64,000 nt of DNA from Bog-793 sp963761425 (GCA_963761425.1 CAVXGQ010000004.1:434001-498000); one strand, 5' to 3'. Shown: positions 35,755-45,233, counted from the stretch's first letter. Translations and numbers: made by a program. The notes: generated from the sequence alone by a model not told the origin.

Positions 35755-36050
35755 GCCCCGAGTCTGGGCGCGCCACGGGCGCGAACGGGCGCGTCGGAAC
35801 TTCCGGATGCTGCCGTGTGGTGCCGCGTGCTGCCGCAAGTGAGAAGTGGTGGATTCGCGTAAGTACTGTTCACAGTGTTGCGGCGGTCCATTTTCGCAAC
35901 GTGGAAGTCGGCGGTTCGAGTTCGCTCACCTCCACCGAAAAACTCCCAGGTCGTGGGCTATTCGTGGCTTTCGTAGCGCCCCCGGAAAGCGGCTCGGGCG
36001 CGCGGATCGAGGGCCTTTTGCGCTCAATACGTGGAATGCAGAGGTCACGT
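35755..36050 (+). repeat. Element right end, tRNA-Ala 3' fragment and flank, copy at 35.9 kb
   Basis: Bases 35766-35892 repeat 17893-18021, and 35893-35935 repeat the tRNA-Ala 3' end with one mismatch. From 35936 the sequence follows the post-tRNA flank (CTCCCAGGTC, GGCTATTCG, GGGCCTTTT, then GTGGAATGCAGAGGTCACGT, cf. 7431-7448), more diverged than at 32.5 kb. This is the likely right boundary of the whole island. Confidence 0.85.
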
Positions 36051-36131
36051 TTACTCGCGACACAGTATGCTCAACCGGCTTGGCCGAAGTCGTGATTATC
36101 CAGGGTTTTTATAGCTACGAGGGAGTGCATC

Positions 36132-36722
36132 GTGAACGTACCCAGGTTTACTCTTAAGGGCCAAGCTGTCATGGCCACGATTGCCTGTGCCGTAGCGCTC
36201 GTGCCGGCGATGGGGCTGGCCGTCGCCGTCTCGCCGGCGTCAGCGGCACGAGTAGCCGCCAGGAAGAGCGTGCCGCGGTGCGCGACCGCATCGCTCCGGG
36301 TCTGGGTTGGGAGAACCACGGGCGCCGCTGGATCCAGAGCCGCCGAGTTCGGATTCACCAACGACTCCAACGGCACTTGTTCGCTGTACGGGTACCCGCG
36401 CGTCCAGATGCTCACGAAGTCCGGCAAGAACCTGTCGACCACTGACGAGAAGGCTTCGGGGGCTTTCGGCATCCAAGAGAAGACGGTCGGCCTCGCGCCC
36501 GGTAAGACGGCGTACTTCGGCGTCTTGTATCCCAGCGAGACCGGCTACGCGAACTTGACCTGCCCGACGTCAGCCACCTTGAAGTTCACTCCACCGCAGA
36601 ACACCGCAACGATCGTGCTGCACGGATCCCCCGCGCACATCGCGCCCTACGGTGGCACGACCGAGCACCTGCACTGCGGGATCGTCCGCGTCACGGCGGT
36701 CACGGCGAAGCGTTTCCAGTAG
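36132..36722 (+). CDS. Secreted DUF4232 protein
   Basis: The product is 196 aa. A Sec signal peptide (ATIACAVALVPAMGLAVAVS, cleavage near ASA) is followed by a DUF4232-like beta domain: RCATASLRVWVG, AAEFGFTNDSNGTCSLYGYP, TCPTSATLKF, with four conserved-looking cysteines. DUF4232 proteins are secreted actinobacterial proteins of unknown function. The GTG at 36132 has GAGGGAG upstream. It ends in TAG. Confidence 0.82.
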   Translation: MNVPRFTLKGQAVMATIACAVALVPAMGLAVAVSPASAARVAARKSVPRCATASLRVWVGRTTGAAGSRAAEFGFTNDSNGTCSLYGYPRVQMLTKSGKNLSTTDEKASGAFGIQEKTVGLAPGKTAYFGVLYPSETGYANLTCPTSATLKFTPPQNTATIVLHGSPAHIAPYGGTTEHLHCGIVRVTAVTAKRFQ

Positions 36723-36784
36723 CAGGAGCCGGTTCGGGCAGGCACGTAATCTGGTAGACGCGGCTCGGTGACGCAGATGTCGAA

Positions 36785-37033
36785 TTGCACCAGGTGCGAG
36801 GTTTCACCGTTGAAACGGCCTTTGGAGGCTTGGGAGGCCGTGACGACCGCCGGGACGGCGTCCCAGCACGACACCTCGAGGAGAGGGCAGGGGTCGCTCG
36901 GGCCACGGCTTTCCGAGCACTCGTCGAGGGCATCGATCGCCGGGGGTGGCGTTCTTGTAACCGCGGCGATACCGCTTACGGCGTATACCCGTCGGTGAGA
37001 AACTATGGAGCGAGCCTTTCGAGCCGGGAGTGA
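36785..37033 (+). pseudogene. Degraded HTH regulator fragment (IclR-like)
   Basis: The frame contains HLEERAGVARATAFRALVEG then DRRGW and AYGVYPSV, which fits the winged HTH of IclR-type regulators. The preceding helix LEAWEAVTTAG is in a different frame. This suggests a frameshifted remnant of the N-terminal domain only. The stop overlaps the start of the lipoprotein gene. Confidence 0.35.
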
Positions 37034-37632
37034 TAAAGACCACTCAACCTAGGAAGCTGCGTGCTGCCGGGGTCGGGCTCGCGCTTACCACCTTGGTGGT
37101 GTTCCTTGCCGCCTGCGGAAATCGCTCAGCGTCACCCGGCGTCGCGAGCGCTGGGTCGAGCCCAACCACGACCACCACGTCGTCTGGGTTGGCGGGGAGT
37201 TCCTCACCTTCTGGCGACATCACCTCACGGATGTTGGAGTTCACACAGTGCATGCGCTCTCACGGGGTCAGCGACTACCCCGAGCCGATCGCCCCGGGCA
37301 GCCATCCTCCGGGCGGTGTCAACCACTTCCTCGGCAACAGCTTCAACCCCAACTCGCCGACGTACCAAGCTGCATCCGCGGCCTGCCGGAAGTACGCGGT
37401 CGCAAAGAAGGTGACGCCCGGCCTGGCGGCCCGGGTCCAGGCCCAGCAGCTCAAGTACGCCCACTGCATGCGCGCCCATGGGGAGCCCGACTTCCCTGAC
37501 CTCAGCGCCAATGGCGGGTTCACGATCCCGAAGTCGATCGATCAGAACAGCCCGACTTTCCAGGCCGCCGAGAGTGCGTGCAAAAGCTTGCTACGCGGCC
37601 TCGCTGGCCCGCCCGGCAGCAGTGGGAGCTGA
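37030..37632 (+). CDS. Lipoprotein with two CMRxHG repeats
   Basis: The product is 200 aa. The lipobox FLAAC gives a lipidated cysteine near residue 29. A Thr/Ser linker precedes two copies of a module, QCMRSHGVSDYPEP...ACRKY and HCMRAHGEPDFPD...ACKSL, each with a Cys pair. The module is common in actinobacterial lipoproteins of unknown function. The start is GTG at 37030. Confidence 0.8.
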   Translation: MIKTTQPRKLRAAGVGLALTTLVVFLAACGNRSASPGVASAGSSPTTTTTSSGLAGSSSPSGDITSRMLEFTQCMRSHGVSDYPEPIAPGSHPPGGVNHFLGNSFNPNSPTYQAASAACRKYAVAKKVTPGLAARVQAQQLKYAHCMRAHGEPDFPDLSANGGFTIPKSIDQNSPTFQAAESACKSLLRGLAGPPGSSGS

Positions 37633-38504
37633 GGGCTAGCTAGTGGAGCCCGAACGCCGTGCCGTCGCCAATCAGGTGTGAAAGGGTCTAAAGCCCTAAC
37701 GTGCATCACCCTCAGCGGTCGGGATGGCGAGAAGACCAAATCGTCCCGTAACCGCGCCCTTACTGGTCGTTTGAACGTGCCCATAACCGCCGGGTAGGTA
37801 CGGCAGCGCGGCACCTGGGGGATGCGTCTTGGCGCGCGTTCAGGCGCGCGTTATGAGCTGCCTAAGCAGCTGCATATCGTCGATGGCGCGCTTCTCGACG
37901 ACATGGCTCGGGCGGTCATTCTGTGTGCTCACGAACCGGCAGCGGTAGGGGTTGTGCGAAGTCCGAGCCTGCACCCCGACGCGCAGCAGGCCGCGTCATG
38001 ACGGGCCGAGCGCGGCGGGCTCTGGGGTTCGCCGAGACGTCGGGTTGCTTAGCAACGAAGACTGAGTTTGTCAGCTGTACGAGCATCGCTATGTGCGAGG
38101 CGAGGATCTCTACTTCCGAGAAGCGCATCCACTCAAATCGGCCGACATCGTGATCGACAACACGCGCTTCGATGCACCAGTGTTGCTTTGGTATCGACGC
38201 CACTGAGGACATCATCCGGAGAAGGACCGAAGCGCGGGATTGGGTCGAGATCGCGGGAGAAGCCCCGGCCGAGACCGAGCCCACGTTCTCCGATGAAAGA
38301 GAACCCATTCACCCCCAACCGACGAGCAGATCCCCCGCAGAGCCGGCGAGCCCAAGGGGCCGAGACCGACTCGTGCCACGACCCCGGCAGCCCGCGTGAG
38401 ATCCGGCCTCATGGAAACGTCCAGTAACTGCGCCTTTCCGAGGGGCAGGCCCCGTGCACCACGGGAACCTGGCCATCCGGAGGTAGCTCCACCGTCGGGG
38501 TCGA
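37633..38504. other. Gene-poor region with decayed sequence
   Basis: 870 bases. Apart from a kinase-like remnant at 38066-38206 and the 31-base string at 37786-37816 shared with 16338-16368, I see no supported gene. Confidence 0.45.
38066..38206 (+). pseudogene. C-terminal remnant of a uridine kinase-like P-loop protein
   Basis: After an in-frame TGA the frame reads QLYEHRYVRGEDLYFREAHP, LKSADIVIDNTRFDAPVLLW, YRRH and a stop. This is the closing segment typical of uridine kinase/phosphoribulokinase-like proteins (reading ADVVIDN). Nothing of the P-loop N-terminus is present upstream, so only the last 45 codons survive. Confidence 0.45.
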
Positions 38505-41027
38505 TTAGGTGACGCGGACGATCCTCGCCACCGGGCTTCCTTTTTGCACGGTCACCCGGAGGGTCGCATGGAGCGGGTGCCGGGCTACGCCGGCGAGTCT
38601 GACCTTCCCGGCGGAGGTGAGGGAGAGCGATTTCGACGCCGTCGATCCAGCGGCGAGACGGTAGCTCCTGCTCGCCAGGACGACGGTCCGGTGCTCGGAG
38701 ACGGTCTTCTTGCCGTGCTTCACCTTCACGACCACCGACTTTGACAACCGGGTCGTGCCCGAACAGGTGGCGTTCCTGCAGGAGAGGCGGACGATGACGT
38801 GCGCCCCTCGTACCTTCGCACTCCCCGACGCGATGGCGACCTTTGGTGGACGTGGCGGCGTGGTCGTGGTCGTCGTCGTTGTGATCGTGGTCGGGACCGA
38901 GGTGACCGTGAGCTCATAGCTCCAAGAGCCGGTGTCACCGAAGGTGTCCGAGTCGGTGCCCGACACCGTGTAGTGGCCCACCGCGAGGGTGTCGGGGGCG
39001 GAGATCGCCCCCCCGGAACTGACCGCGAAGGCCGGGCTCGAGCTGGTGGTAACGAAGCTCACCGTCCCGAGACCGTTTGTCGTCGCCAGCTGGTCGGAGA
39101 AAGCAGTTCCGGCGGTCGTCGTGCCCGCCGACGGCGACGATTGGCTAATCGCCATGAACACCTTGTAACCGATGGCACCCCCGTAGTCGTCGCCCGCCAG
39201 GCAGAAGCGCGAACTAGTGCACGACACCGACTGGAGGCCGTAGTTGCCGTCGATCGAGGCCGGCGACGGTGACCACGTCCCGTCGTAGTTCACCGCGTTG
39301 CCGTCCCCGTCCACCGCCACACAGAAGCTTGAGCTGGTGCACGACACCGAGGAGACCCAGTTGATGTTGTCGATCGAGGCCGGCGTCGACCACGTCCCGT
39401 CGTAGGTCAGGGCGTTCCCTTTCTCGTCCACCGCCACACAGAAACTTGAGCTGGTGCAAGACACCGAGGTGAGACCGTTGCTGTCGATCGAGGTCGGCGA
39501 CAACCACGACCCGACGTAGCTCACGGCGTTCCCGTCGCCGTCCACCGCCACACAGAAGGTCGGGCTGGTGCAAGACACCGAGGTGAGCCAGTTGGTGCCG
39601 TCGATCGAGGCCGGCGTCGACCAGGTCCCGTCGTAGGTCAGGGCGTTCCCTTTCTCGTCCACCGCCACACAGAAACTTGAGCTGGTGCACGACACCGAGG
39701 TGAGCCAGTTGGTGCCGTCGATCGAGGCCGGCGTCGACCAGGTCCCGTCGTAGGTGAGGGCGAAGCCGCCGCTGTCCACCGCCATGCAGAAGGTCGGGCT
39801 GGTGCACGAGACTGAATAGAGACCGTTGCTGTCGATCGAGACCGGTAACGACCACGACCCGTCGTAGGTGAGGGCGTTCCCGTAATCGTCCACTGCCATG
39901 CAGAAGGTTGGGCTGATGCACGATGCGTACAGCTCGTTGGGACTGGGGCTGTCATCGACCGAGGTCGGCGACGACCACGTCCCGTCGTAGGTGAGGGCGT
40001 TGGTGGCGTAGTCCGTGGCCACACAGGAGCTCGAACTGGTGCACGACACCGAGGTGAGAACGGTGCTGTCGACCGAGGTCGGCGACGACCACGTCCCGTC
40101 GTAGGTCATGGCGTTGCCGTGCCAGTCGACCGCCATGCAGAAGGTCGAGCTGGTGCACGACACCGAGGAGACCCAGTTGATGCTGTCGATCGAGGTCGGC
40201 GACAACCACGACCCGACGTAGCTCACGGCGTTCCCGTCGCCGTCCACCGCCACACAGAAGGTCGAGCTGGTGCACGACACCGAGGTGAGACCGTTGCTGT
40301 CGATCGAGGTCGGCGACAACCACGACCCGTCGTAGCTCACGGCGTTCCCGTCGCCGTCCACCGCCACACAGAAGGTCGGGCTGGTGCAAGACACCGAGGT
40401 GAGACCGTTGGTGTCGATCGAGGTCGGCGACAACCACGACCCGACGTAGCTCACGGCGTTCCCGTCGCCGTCCACCGCCACACAGAAGGTCGGGCTGGTG
40501 CAAGACACCGAGGTGAGACCGTTGGTGCTGTCGATCGAGGCCGGCGTCGACCAGGTCCCGTCGTAGGTGAGGGCGTTCCCTTTCTTGTCCACCGCCACAC
40601 AGAAACTTGAGCTGGTGCACGACACCGAGGTGAGACCGTTGGTGCTGTCGATCGAGGCCGGCGTCGACCAGGTCCCGTCGTAGGTGAGGGCGAAGCCGCC
40701 GCTGTCCACCGCCATGCAGAAGGTCGGGCTGGTGCCGGTGCACGACACTGAGGTAATCCAGTTGGGCTGGTAGTCGACCTCGGTACGGGTCTGCCAACCG
40801 GACGCCGTCGCTCCCACGCTGTTCGCCGGCATGGTAAGGGCCAGGAGGGTTCCCAGTAGCGCCACCACGAGGAGGCCGGTGCTCCTAGCCCATCGGCGCG
40901 GTCCGGGGTGCGGGCACCGCCCAATAAACGAGATGAGGCCGACCCAAGGGCGCTGATCTGCGCAGCCCCGCCGAGAGATCGTCCACCGACCAGGTGAGCG
41001 AGTAATCGAACGCGCGAAATCGCCCAT
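38505..41027 (-). CDS. Secreted 14-repeat (probable beta-propeller) surface protein
   Basis: The product is 840 aa. A signal helix at about 50-66 (GLLVVALLGTLLALTMP) precedes 14 units of about 38 residues (residues 90-620) with the pattern GLTSVSCTSPTFCVAVDGDG, NAVSYVGSWLSPTSID; each unit has two cysteines. An Ig/cadherin-like domain follows (TNGLGTVSFVTT...DTLAVGHYTVSGTDSD), then a Thr linker and a C-terminal domain with CRNATCSG shared with the protein at 3-611. The ATG at 41027 has GGAG upstream. Fourteen units would suit two seven-bladed propellers. Extracellular binding is inferred. Confidence 0.8.
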   Translation of the reverse strand: MGDFARSITRSPGRWTISRRGCADQRPWVGLISFIGRCPHPGPRRWARSTGLLVVALLGTLLALTMPANSVGATASGWQTRTEVDYQPNWITSVSCTGTSPTFCMAVDSGGFALTYDGTWSTPASIDSTNGLTSVSCTSSSFCVAVDKKGNALTYDGTWSTPASIDSTNGLTSVSCTSPTFCVAVDGDGNAVSYVGSWLSPTSIDTNGLTSVSCTSPTFCVAVDGDGNAVSYDGSWLSPTSIDSNGLTSVSCTSSTFCVAVDGDGNAVSYVGSWLSPTSIDSINWVSSVSCTSSTFCMAVDWHGNAMTYDGTWSSPTSVDSTVLTSVSCTSSSSCVATDYATNALTYDGTWSSPTSVDDSPSPNELYASCISPTFCMAVDDYGNALTYDGSWSLPVSIDSNGLYSVSCTSPTFCMAVDSGGFALTYDGTWSTPASIDGTNWLTSVSCTSSSFCVAVDEKGNALTYDGTWSTPASIDGTNWLTSVSCTSPTFCVAVDGDGNAVSYVGSWLSPTSIDSNGLTSVSCTSSSFCVAVDEKGNALTYDGTWSTPASIDNINWVSSVSCTSSSFCVAVDGDGNAVNYDGTWSPSPASIDGNYGLQSVSCTSSRFCLAGDDYGGAIGYKVFMAISQSSPSAGTTTAGTAFSDQLATTNGLGTVSFVTTSSSPAFAVSSGGAISAPDTLAVGHYTVSGTDSDTFGDTGSWSYELTVTSVPTTITTTTTTTTPPRPPKVAIASGSAKVRGAHVIVRLSCRNATCSGTTRLSKSVVVKVKHGKKTVSEHRTVVLASRSYRLAAGSTASKSLSLTSAGKVRLAGVARHPLHATLRVTVQKGSPVARIVRVT

Positions 41028-41588
41028 GACCGTTCTCCGATTCGTCCGAAGCCTCATCAGCATCGTTTCCGGCGACCACGATTCAATCAGGTGAGAACCT
41101 CCACCCCACGACGTGCGGATCGAAGGAGGGCCTCTCCTTCCTTGCGCACCCAGGTCATATCCCCGGAGTTCGATCCCTTCCTCCCTATCGGCCGCCCGAC
41201 GGATCATGCTACAAGGACGACAACGGCACGACAGGATTCGAAACCGACGGGCGAGTAGCCGCTGGGGGAGCGGCGACGAACCGGGTCGTAGCAGACTCCC
41301 ATCGATTCGATGATCGGTGAGACGCGTTCGGTGAGGGCGATGACTGCGTTCGGATCGGAGAGGAACCGATAGTCGCCGCAAGGTGGCAATGACGTGCCCG
41401 CGAGATCCTCACCGAACGTCGCCGCAAGGCTTGATGGTCTCCGCGACCGGACGCAAGTGGTCCCCGAGAGATTCTTGTGAGCACGCCTGCTAGGCAAATG
41501 TCGCCTGTTAGTACGCGAACACGGTCCCTTTTGTCTTTATAGGTAATAGAAGGATTGTTCTTGACCGAGAGCTTCAAGCAGGAGGCCT
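41028..41588. other. Divergent intergenic region
   Basis: 560 bases between divergent genes, no supported gene. The last 60 bases before 41589 are AT-rich (TTTATAGGTAATAGAAGGAT), a plausible promoter zone for the anti-sigma/sigma pair. Confidence 0.4.
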
Positions 41589-42758
41589 ATGACATCCGAA
41601 GACGGAGAGCTTTCCCACCTCCTTGATCGCTGTGACGTCCCGGCATCAGACGCGACGCTTCGCTCAATAGTCGCTCGCTCACATCGTCGTCAGGAGCGAC
41701 GGTTGAAACTGGTCACTGCCACCGCGGCCGTGATCGCGGTGGTCGCGACGACGTTCGCGGTGATCTCACCGATGTCGACCGGGACACCCTCAAGGTCCAA
41801 GTCGGCGGCAACAAGGCAATCCTCGGGATTCTTGAACGTGACTTCGAAAGCGGTCGCCTGGGCGAAGAAGCAGCGTGCTCTTGGTGTCGCGCCCCAGGGT
41901 CTCCGATGGTCGACAGCTTCGATCTCTGCTTCGAATGCCTCAGGAACTCCTTCTCAGAAGGCATCGGTCCCAGCCGCAAGCTTTTGCACCGCTGATAGCT
42001 GCTCTGGGCTGTTGCCCTATACAGGCAGCACACTGCAGCGATTGTTCGTGCGCACGGCGGGCGACGTCACAGTTCGGGCGTTTACCGAGACATTGCTTTC
42101 CCCATTGAACGTGGGAACCATCCCGTCCCAGCAGGCAACTCGTTCGGGCAAGTCCCTGGTTGCACCTTCTGTCTCTCCTACCCCGACAATCGCACCGAAC
42201 TCAACTGCTTTGGCGGGCTCAACTGGGCCAACCGGGGCCAGCGGCGCAACCGGGGCCAGCGGCGCAACCGGGGCCAGTGGTGTGACCGGGATCGGAGTCC
42301 CCACCGTTTTGCCGTGCGAAGCGACCGATGCACTCGTCGTCGAGGTGTCGAATCCTGGGGCGGTTGGCGAGGTCACCATCGTGCGGCCGGGGGCGGTCTC
42401 GTCGGATTCTGGTCAACTCTTCGAGATCATCGACAGCTCTGTCGTCGGAGTCGCCGAATCCTCACCCATAGAGGTCGTGACGGCGTATGTCTCATCAGAC
42501 GTGACCAGCATCCAGGCGAGCTTCTCCGATGGATCCTCGGACCAGATGACCGTGAAGGACGGTTGGGCGGTCCTGGTCGATGACGGCAGTTCACCCTTGC
42601 CGGCGAGCCTGACTGCGTTCGACAGCTCCGGCAACGGCATAGGTACTGCAAAAGTGTCGAGTGGGGACGCGATCGCGGAGCCCGATCAATGCTTCGTGCC
42701 TGTTTCTGCGGCCAAGTCATCCACGTCCGTCGCTCATTCGACGCACACTTCGAAGTGA
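41589..42758 (+). CDS. Anti-sigma-like membrane protein with collagen-like repeats
   Basis: The product is 389 aa. A cytosolic N-terminus of 40 residues (HLLDRCDVPASDATLRSIVA) is followed by one membrane helix (LVTATAAVIAVVATTFAVIS) and a large outer part. The latter includes a collagen-like Gly-x-y run near residues 215-240 (GPTGASGATGASGATGASG) and a C-terminal beta domain. The ECF sigma gene follows 20 bases on, so this is probably its membrane anti-sigma factor, although no zinc HxxxCxxC site is present. The ATG has AGGAGG upstream. Confidence 0.6.
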   Translation: MTSEDGELSHLLDRCDVPASDATLRSIVARSHRRQERRLKLVTATAAVIAVVATTFAVISPMSTGTPSRSKSAATRQSSGFLNVTSKAVAWAKKQRALGVAPQGLRWSTASISASNASGTPSQKASVPAASFCTADSCSGLLPYTGSTLQRLFVRTAGDVTVRAFTETLLSPLNVGTIPSQQATRSGKSLVAPSVSPTPTIAPNSTALAGSTGPTGASGATGASGATGASGVTGIGVPTVLPCEATDALVVEVSNPGAVGEVTIVRPGAVSSDSGQLFEIIDSSVVGVAESSPIEVVTAYVSSDVTSIQASFSDGSSDQMTVKDGWAVLVDDGSSPLPASLTAFDSSGNGIGTAKVSSGDAIAEPDQCFVPVSAAKSSTSVAHSTHTSK

Positions 42759-42778
42759 ACGCTCCGGTCGGTTAGCAG

Positions 42779-43363
42779 ATGAGCGCAAATCATGCTCATC
42801 TATCACTCATTGTGGAGGCTGCCTCATCGGACAGAAGCCCAGGGTCGGACAGCCCGGATTGCTCCGCGCGACAAGGATCCGACGCGGTGGGCGCCGAAGG
42901 TGTTGACGATGGCTTCGTCGCGATGTACGAGGCGCAATACCCTCGGCTCGTTCGCGCCCTCGAGTTGAGCGGGGCAGGCCGGGCGACGGCGGAGGATGTC
43001 GCCCAGGAGGCGTTTGCACGCACGCTCGAGCGGTGGCAACGCGTCCGGCGCGGCACGAATCCCGCGGGCTACGTGTATCGGGTCGGTTTCCGCCTTGTTC
43101 GGAGGAATCGCCATCGAGACCTTCCACTCAGTGAAGAACCACTGTCGCCGGATATCGCCAGCGAGGTGACATCGGTGGTCGGGATCGAGCGGACGCTTCA
43201 AGTGATGCCAGCGGCGCGGCGCCGGTGTGCGGTGCTCTGTCTTACCGTCGGCCTGCCGACAAAAGAGGCGGCCAGGGCGCTCGGGATAGCCGAATCAACC
43301 GTGCGAAAGCAGATCGAAAGGGCGCGAGCAGACTTCCGGCAGGCTCTTGACGACCATCGGTGA
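42779..43363 (+). CDS. ECF sigma factor
   Basis: The product is 194 aa. Region 2 (YEAQYPRLVRALELSG...EDVAQEAFARTLERWQRVR) and region 4 (VGLPTKEAARALGIAESTVR, KQIERARADF) are separated by a short linker. The first 45 residues are polar and may not be translated; a GTG in frame at 42903 would skip them. It follows the anti-sigma-like gene on the same strand, the reverse of the usual order. Confidence 0.85.
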   Translation: MSANHAHLSLIVEAASSDRSPGSDSPDCSARQGSDAVGAEGVDDGFVAMYEAQYPRLVRALELSGAGRATAEDVAQEAFARTLERWQRVRRGTNPAGYVYRVGFRLVRRNRHRDLPLSEEPLSPDIASEVTSVVGIERTLQVMPAARRRCAVLCLTVGLPTKEAARALGIAESTVRKQIERARADFRQALDDHR

Positions 43364-43515
43364 CACGGAGCTCGCCGCCTCGAGGTTCTCGCTTGTGGGT
43401 GAATACCTCGGCGGAAGGTCAGCAGCGGACGTCCGAGGGCGCGGCGGGACGCCGAATCTGCTGGAAACCGCCGCAGTGACGAGAGGGCGAGGGAATCCCT
43501 GGTCAGAATCGCCGA

Positions 43516-44940
43516 CTACCGGTGGAAATGGACCTTCCAGCCCAGGTAGGTCTCAAGTGCCTCCTGCACCGCTACCGCGGTCTCCGAGAGGCTCATCACG
43601 ACATGGTGCTCGAAGCCGTTTCGGCAGATGTGTTCGAGGAGAACCTGAAGGCGTGGGATCTCGATGACGCCGTAGGCGCCGAAGGTCTGCAGCGATTCGT
43701 CAGCGAACCGCCCTTCGCCGACATACGCCTTGATCTGTCCTGAGGCGTCGTCGGTGCTCACGCGGAGGTACGTCGCCGGGCCCGGTTTGATTCGACCGTA
43801 GAGGGTGCCGTAGGTGCGTTCTTTCCCGACCGTGCCGGCGATGATCTCCTGGTACTGCATCGTGGTCGACTCGAGGAACTGGCTTGGCAGGTTGCTGCAG
43901 TGGAAGACGACAGCCTTGTCGGGCTCTCCGCCGAAGTTGTTGTTCCAGTCGAGGATGGCGCTCGGAGTTACCGAGGCCGCCTGGAGGATCAGCATCGAGA
44001 CGACGCCGGTGACGTCCATTTCGCAAGCGCTCGGCCTCAGACTGTTGCTCATCATGCTCATGACCGTGCACGGGACGATGCCGTAGAACTCCTGCAGTGC
44101 GGTCCAGCACTGGATGGATGTTCCGTCCAGCTGCTCGGAGTCCATCCAGTCGTCGAGGACCGCGCCGAGCTTGGCCATCTTGAGCAGCGCTTCGTCCGGC
44201 ACGCCTCCGGTGGAGGTGTAGGCAGAAATCGCCTCGCCCTTCGCCTTGACCGCGGGGTCGTCGTCCGCCAGGCGCCCGAGGCGCCCCAGTACCTCGGAGA
44301 GGTCGAGCGTGACGACCGAGATGCCGGCCTGCTCGAGCAGCTTCTCGCTGAAACGTACGGTATTGAAGTTGGCCGGCCGGGCACCGATGGCCCCCACCCG
44401 CATGTCTCTTACGGACCTCACTACCCGGCAGACGCGGGCGAAACGGTCGAGATCAGCCGCGAACTCCGGTGACCGCGGCCCGCAGGTGTGGAGTGACGTG
44501 AGCGAGAAGGGGATCCCGTATTGAGTCAGGTTGTTACAGACCGAGATCTTCCCGCAGAAGCTGTCTCGCCGATTCGTGACGCGGAGCTTGTCCGTCTCAT
44601 CGGGAAACGCCTGCACGAGCACGGGGACTCCCAGTCGAGCGCCGCGAATCGTGTTGGCGACGGCCCGCTCGTCCCCGAAGTTCGGGAGGGTGACGATGAT
44701 CCCGTCGATCTCGTCGGCATGGTCGCGGAACAGGCGGGCACACCGCGCGGCGTCATCCAGCGACTCCACCGAGCCGTACTCCGTCTCCTCCGGACCGAGC
44801 GCGACCACCTCGAGTCCAGAGGCTTTGAGGACCTCGAGCATCTCGGCGCGACCGCCACTGCAGAGCTCGCTCGGGAAAAAACCGCGGTTCCCGACGATAA
44901 GACCGACTGTCACGGGACGATTCAGTAAACCATTTCGCAT
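43516..44940 (-). CDS. L-fucose/L-arabinose isomerase-family protein
   Basis: The product is 474 aa from ATG 44940; a GTG at 44913 (VTVGLIVGNRGFFP) is equally possible because no clear ribosome site is seen. Fold features are those of the fucose isomerase family: N-terminal GLIVGNRGFFP, PNFGDERAVANTIR, ACEMDVTGVVSMLILQ with metal-binding Glu/Asp, and DWNNNF. Such enzymes convert aldoses to ketoses with Mn2+. With the aldolase, FGGY kinase and Gfo/Idh genes nearby it may serve catabolism of a deoxy or modified sugar. Confidence 0.8.
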   Translation of the reverse strand: MRNGLLNRPVTVGLIVGNRGFFPSELCSGGRAEMLEVLKASGLEVVALGPEETEYGSVESLDDAARCARLFRDHADEIDGIIVTLPNFGDERAVANTIRGARLGVPVLVQAFPDETDKLRVTNRRDSFCGKISVCNNLTQYGIPFSLTSLHTCGPRSPEFAADLDRFARVCRVVRSVRDMRVGAIGARPANFNTVRFSEKLLEQAGISVVTLDLSEVLGRLGRLADDDPAVKAKGEAISAYTSTGGVPDEALLKMAKLGAVLDDWMDSEQLDGTSIQCWTALQEFYGIVPCTVMSMMSNSLRPSACEMDVTGVVSMLILQAASVTPSAILDWNNNFGGEPDKAVVFHCSNLPSQFLESTTMQYQEIIAGTVGKERTYGTLYGRIKPGPATYLRVSTDDASGQIKAYVGEGRFADESLQTFGAYGVIEIPRLQVLLEHICRNGFEHHVVMSLSETAVAVQEALETYLGWKVHFHR

Positions 44941-45233
44941 GTTTGGCGATATTAGGTACTGCGTGGTCGCCTTGTGGGGCCGGGGCCAGCGTGCTGGGCG
45001 TTCGGGCTCCCCCCTCGAGCCGTGGGAGCGCCTGAGTCTCCAAGCGTCCACACCGGGTTGGCGCAGCTGTTTAGCGGGGAAGAAGTGGGGTTGGTGTGGC
45101 ACCCGGGGCCTGACGATGGTCACGAAGCTGGCAGTCAGGAACGGACCGAGGATGCGAGCGGGAGGTCCAGGGCTTTCCGAGCTGTGGCCGCCAGGTCGTC
45201 GGCGGGATTTCCGATGGTGTTCGGCCGGCGTGG

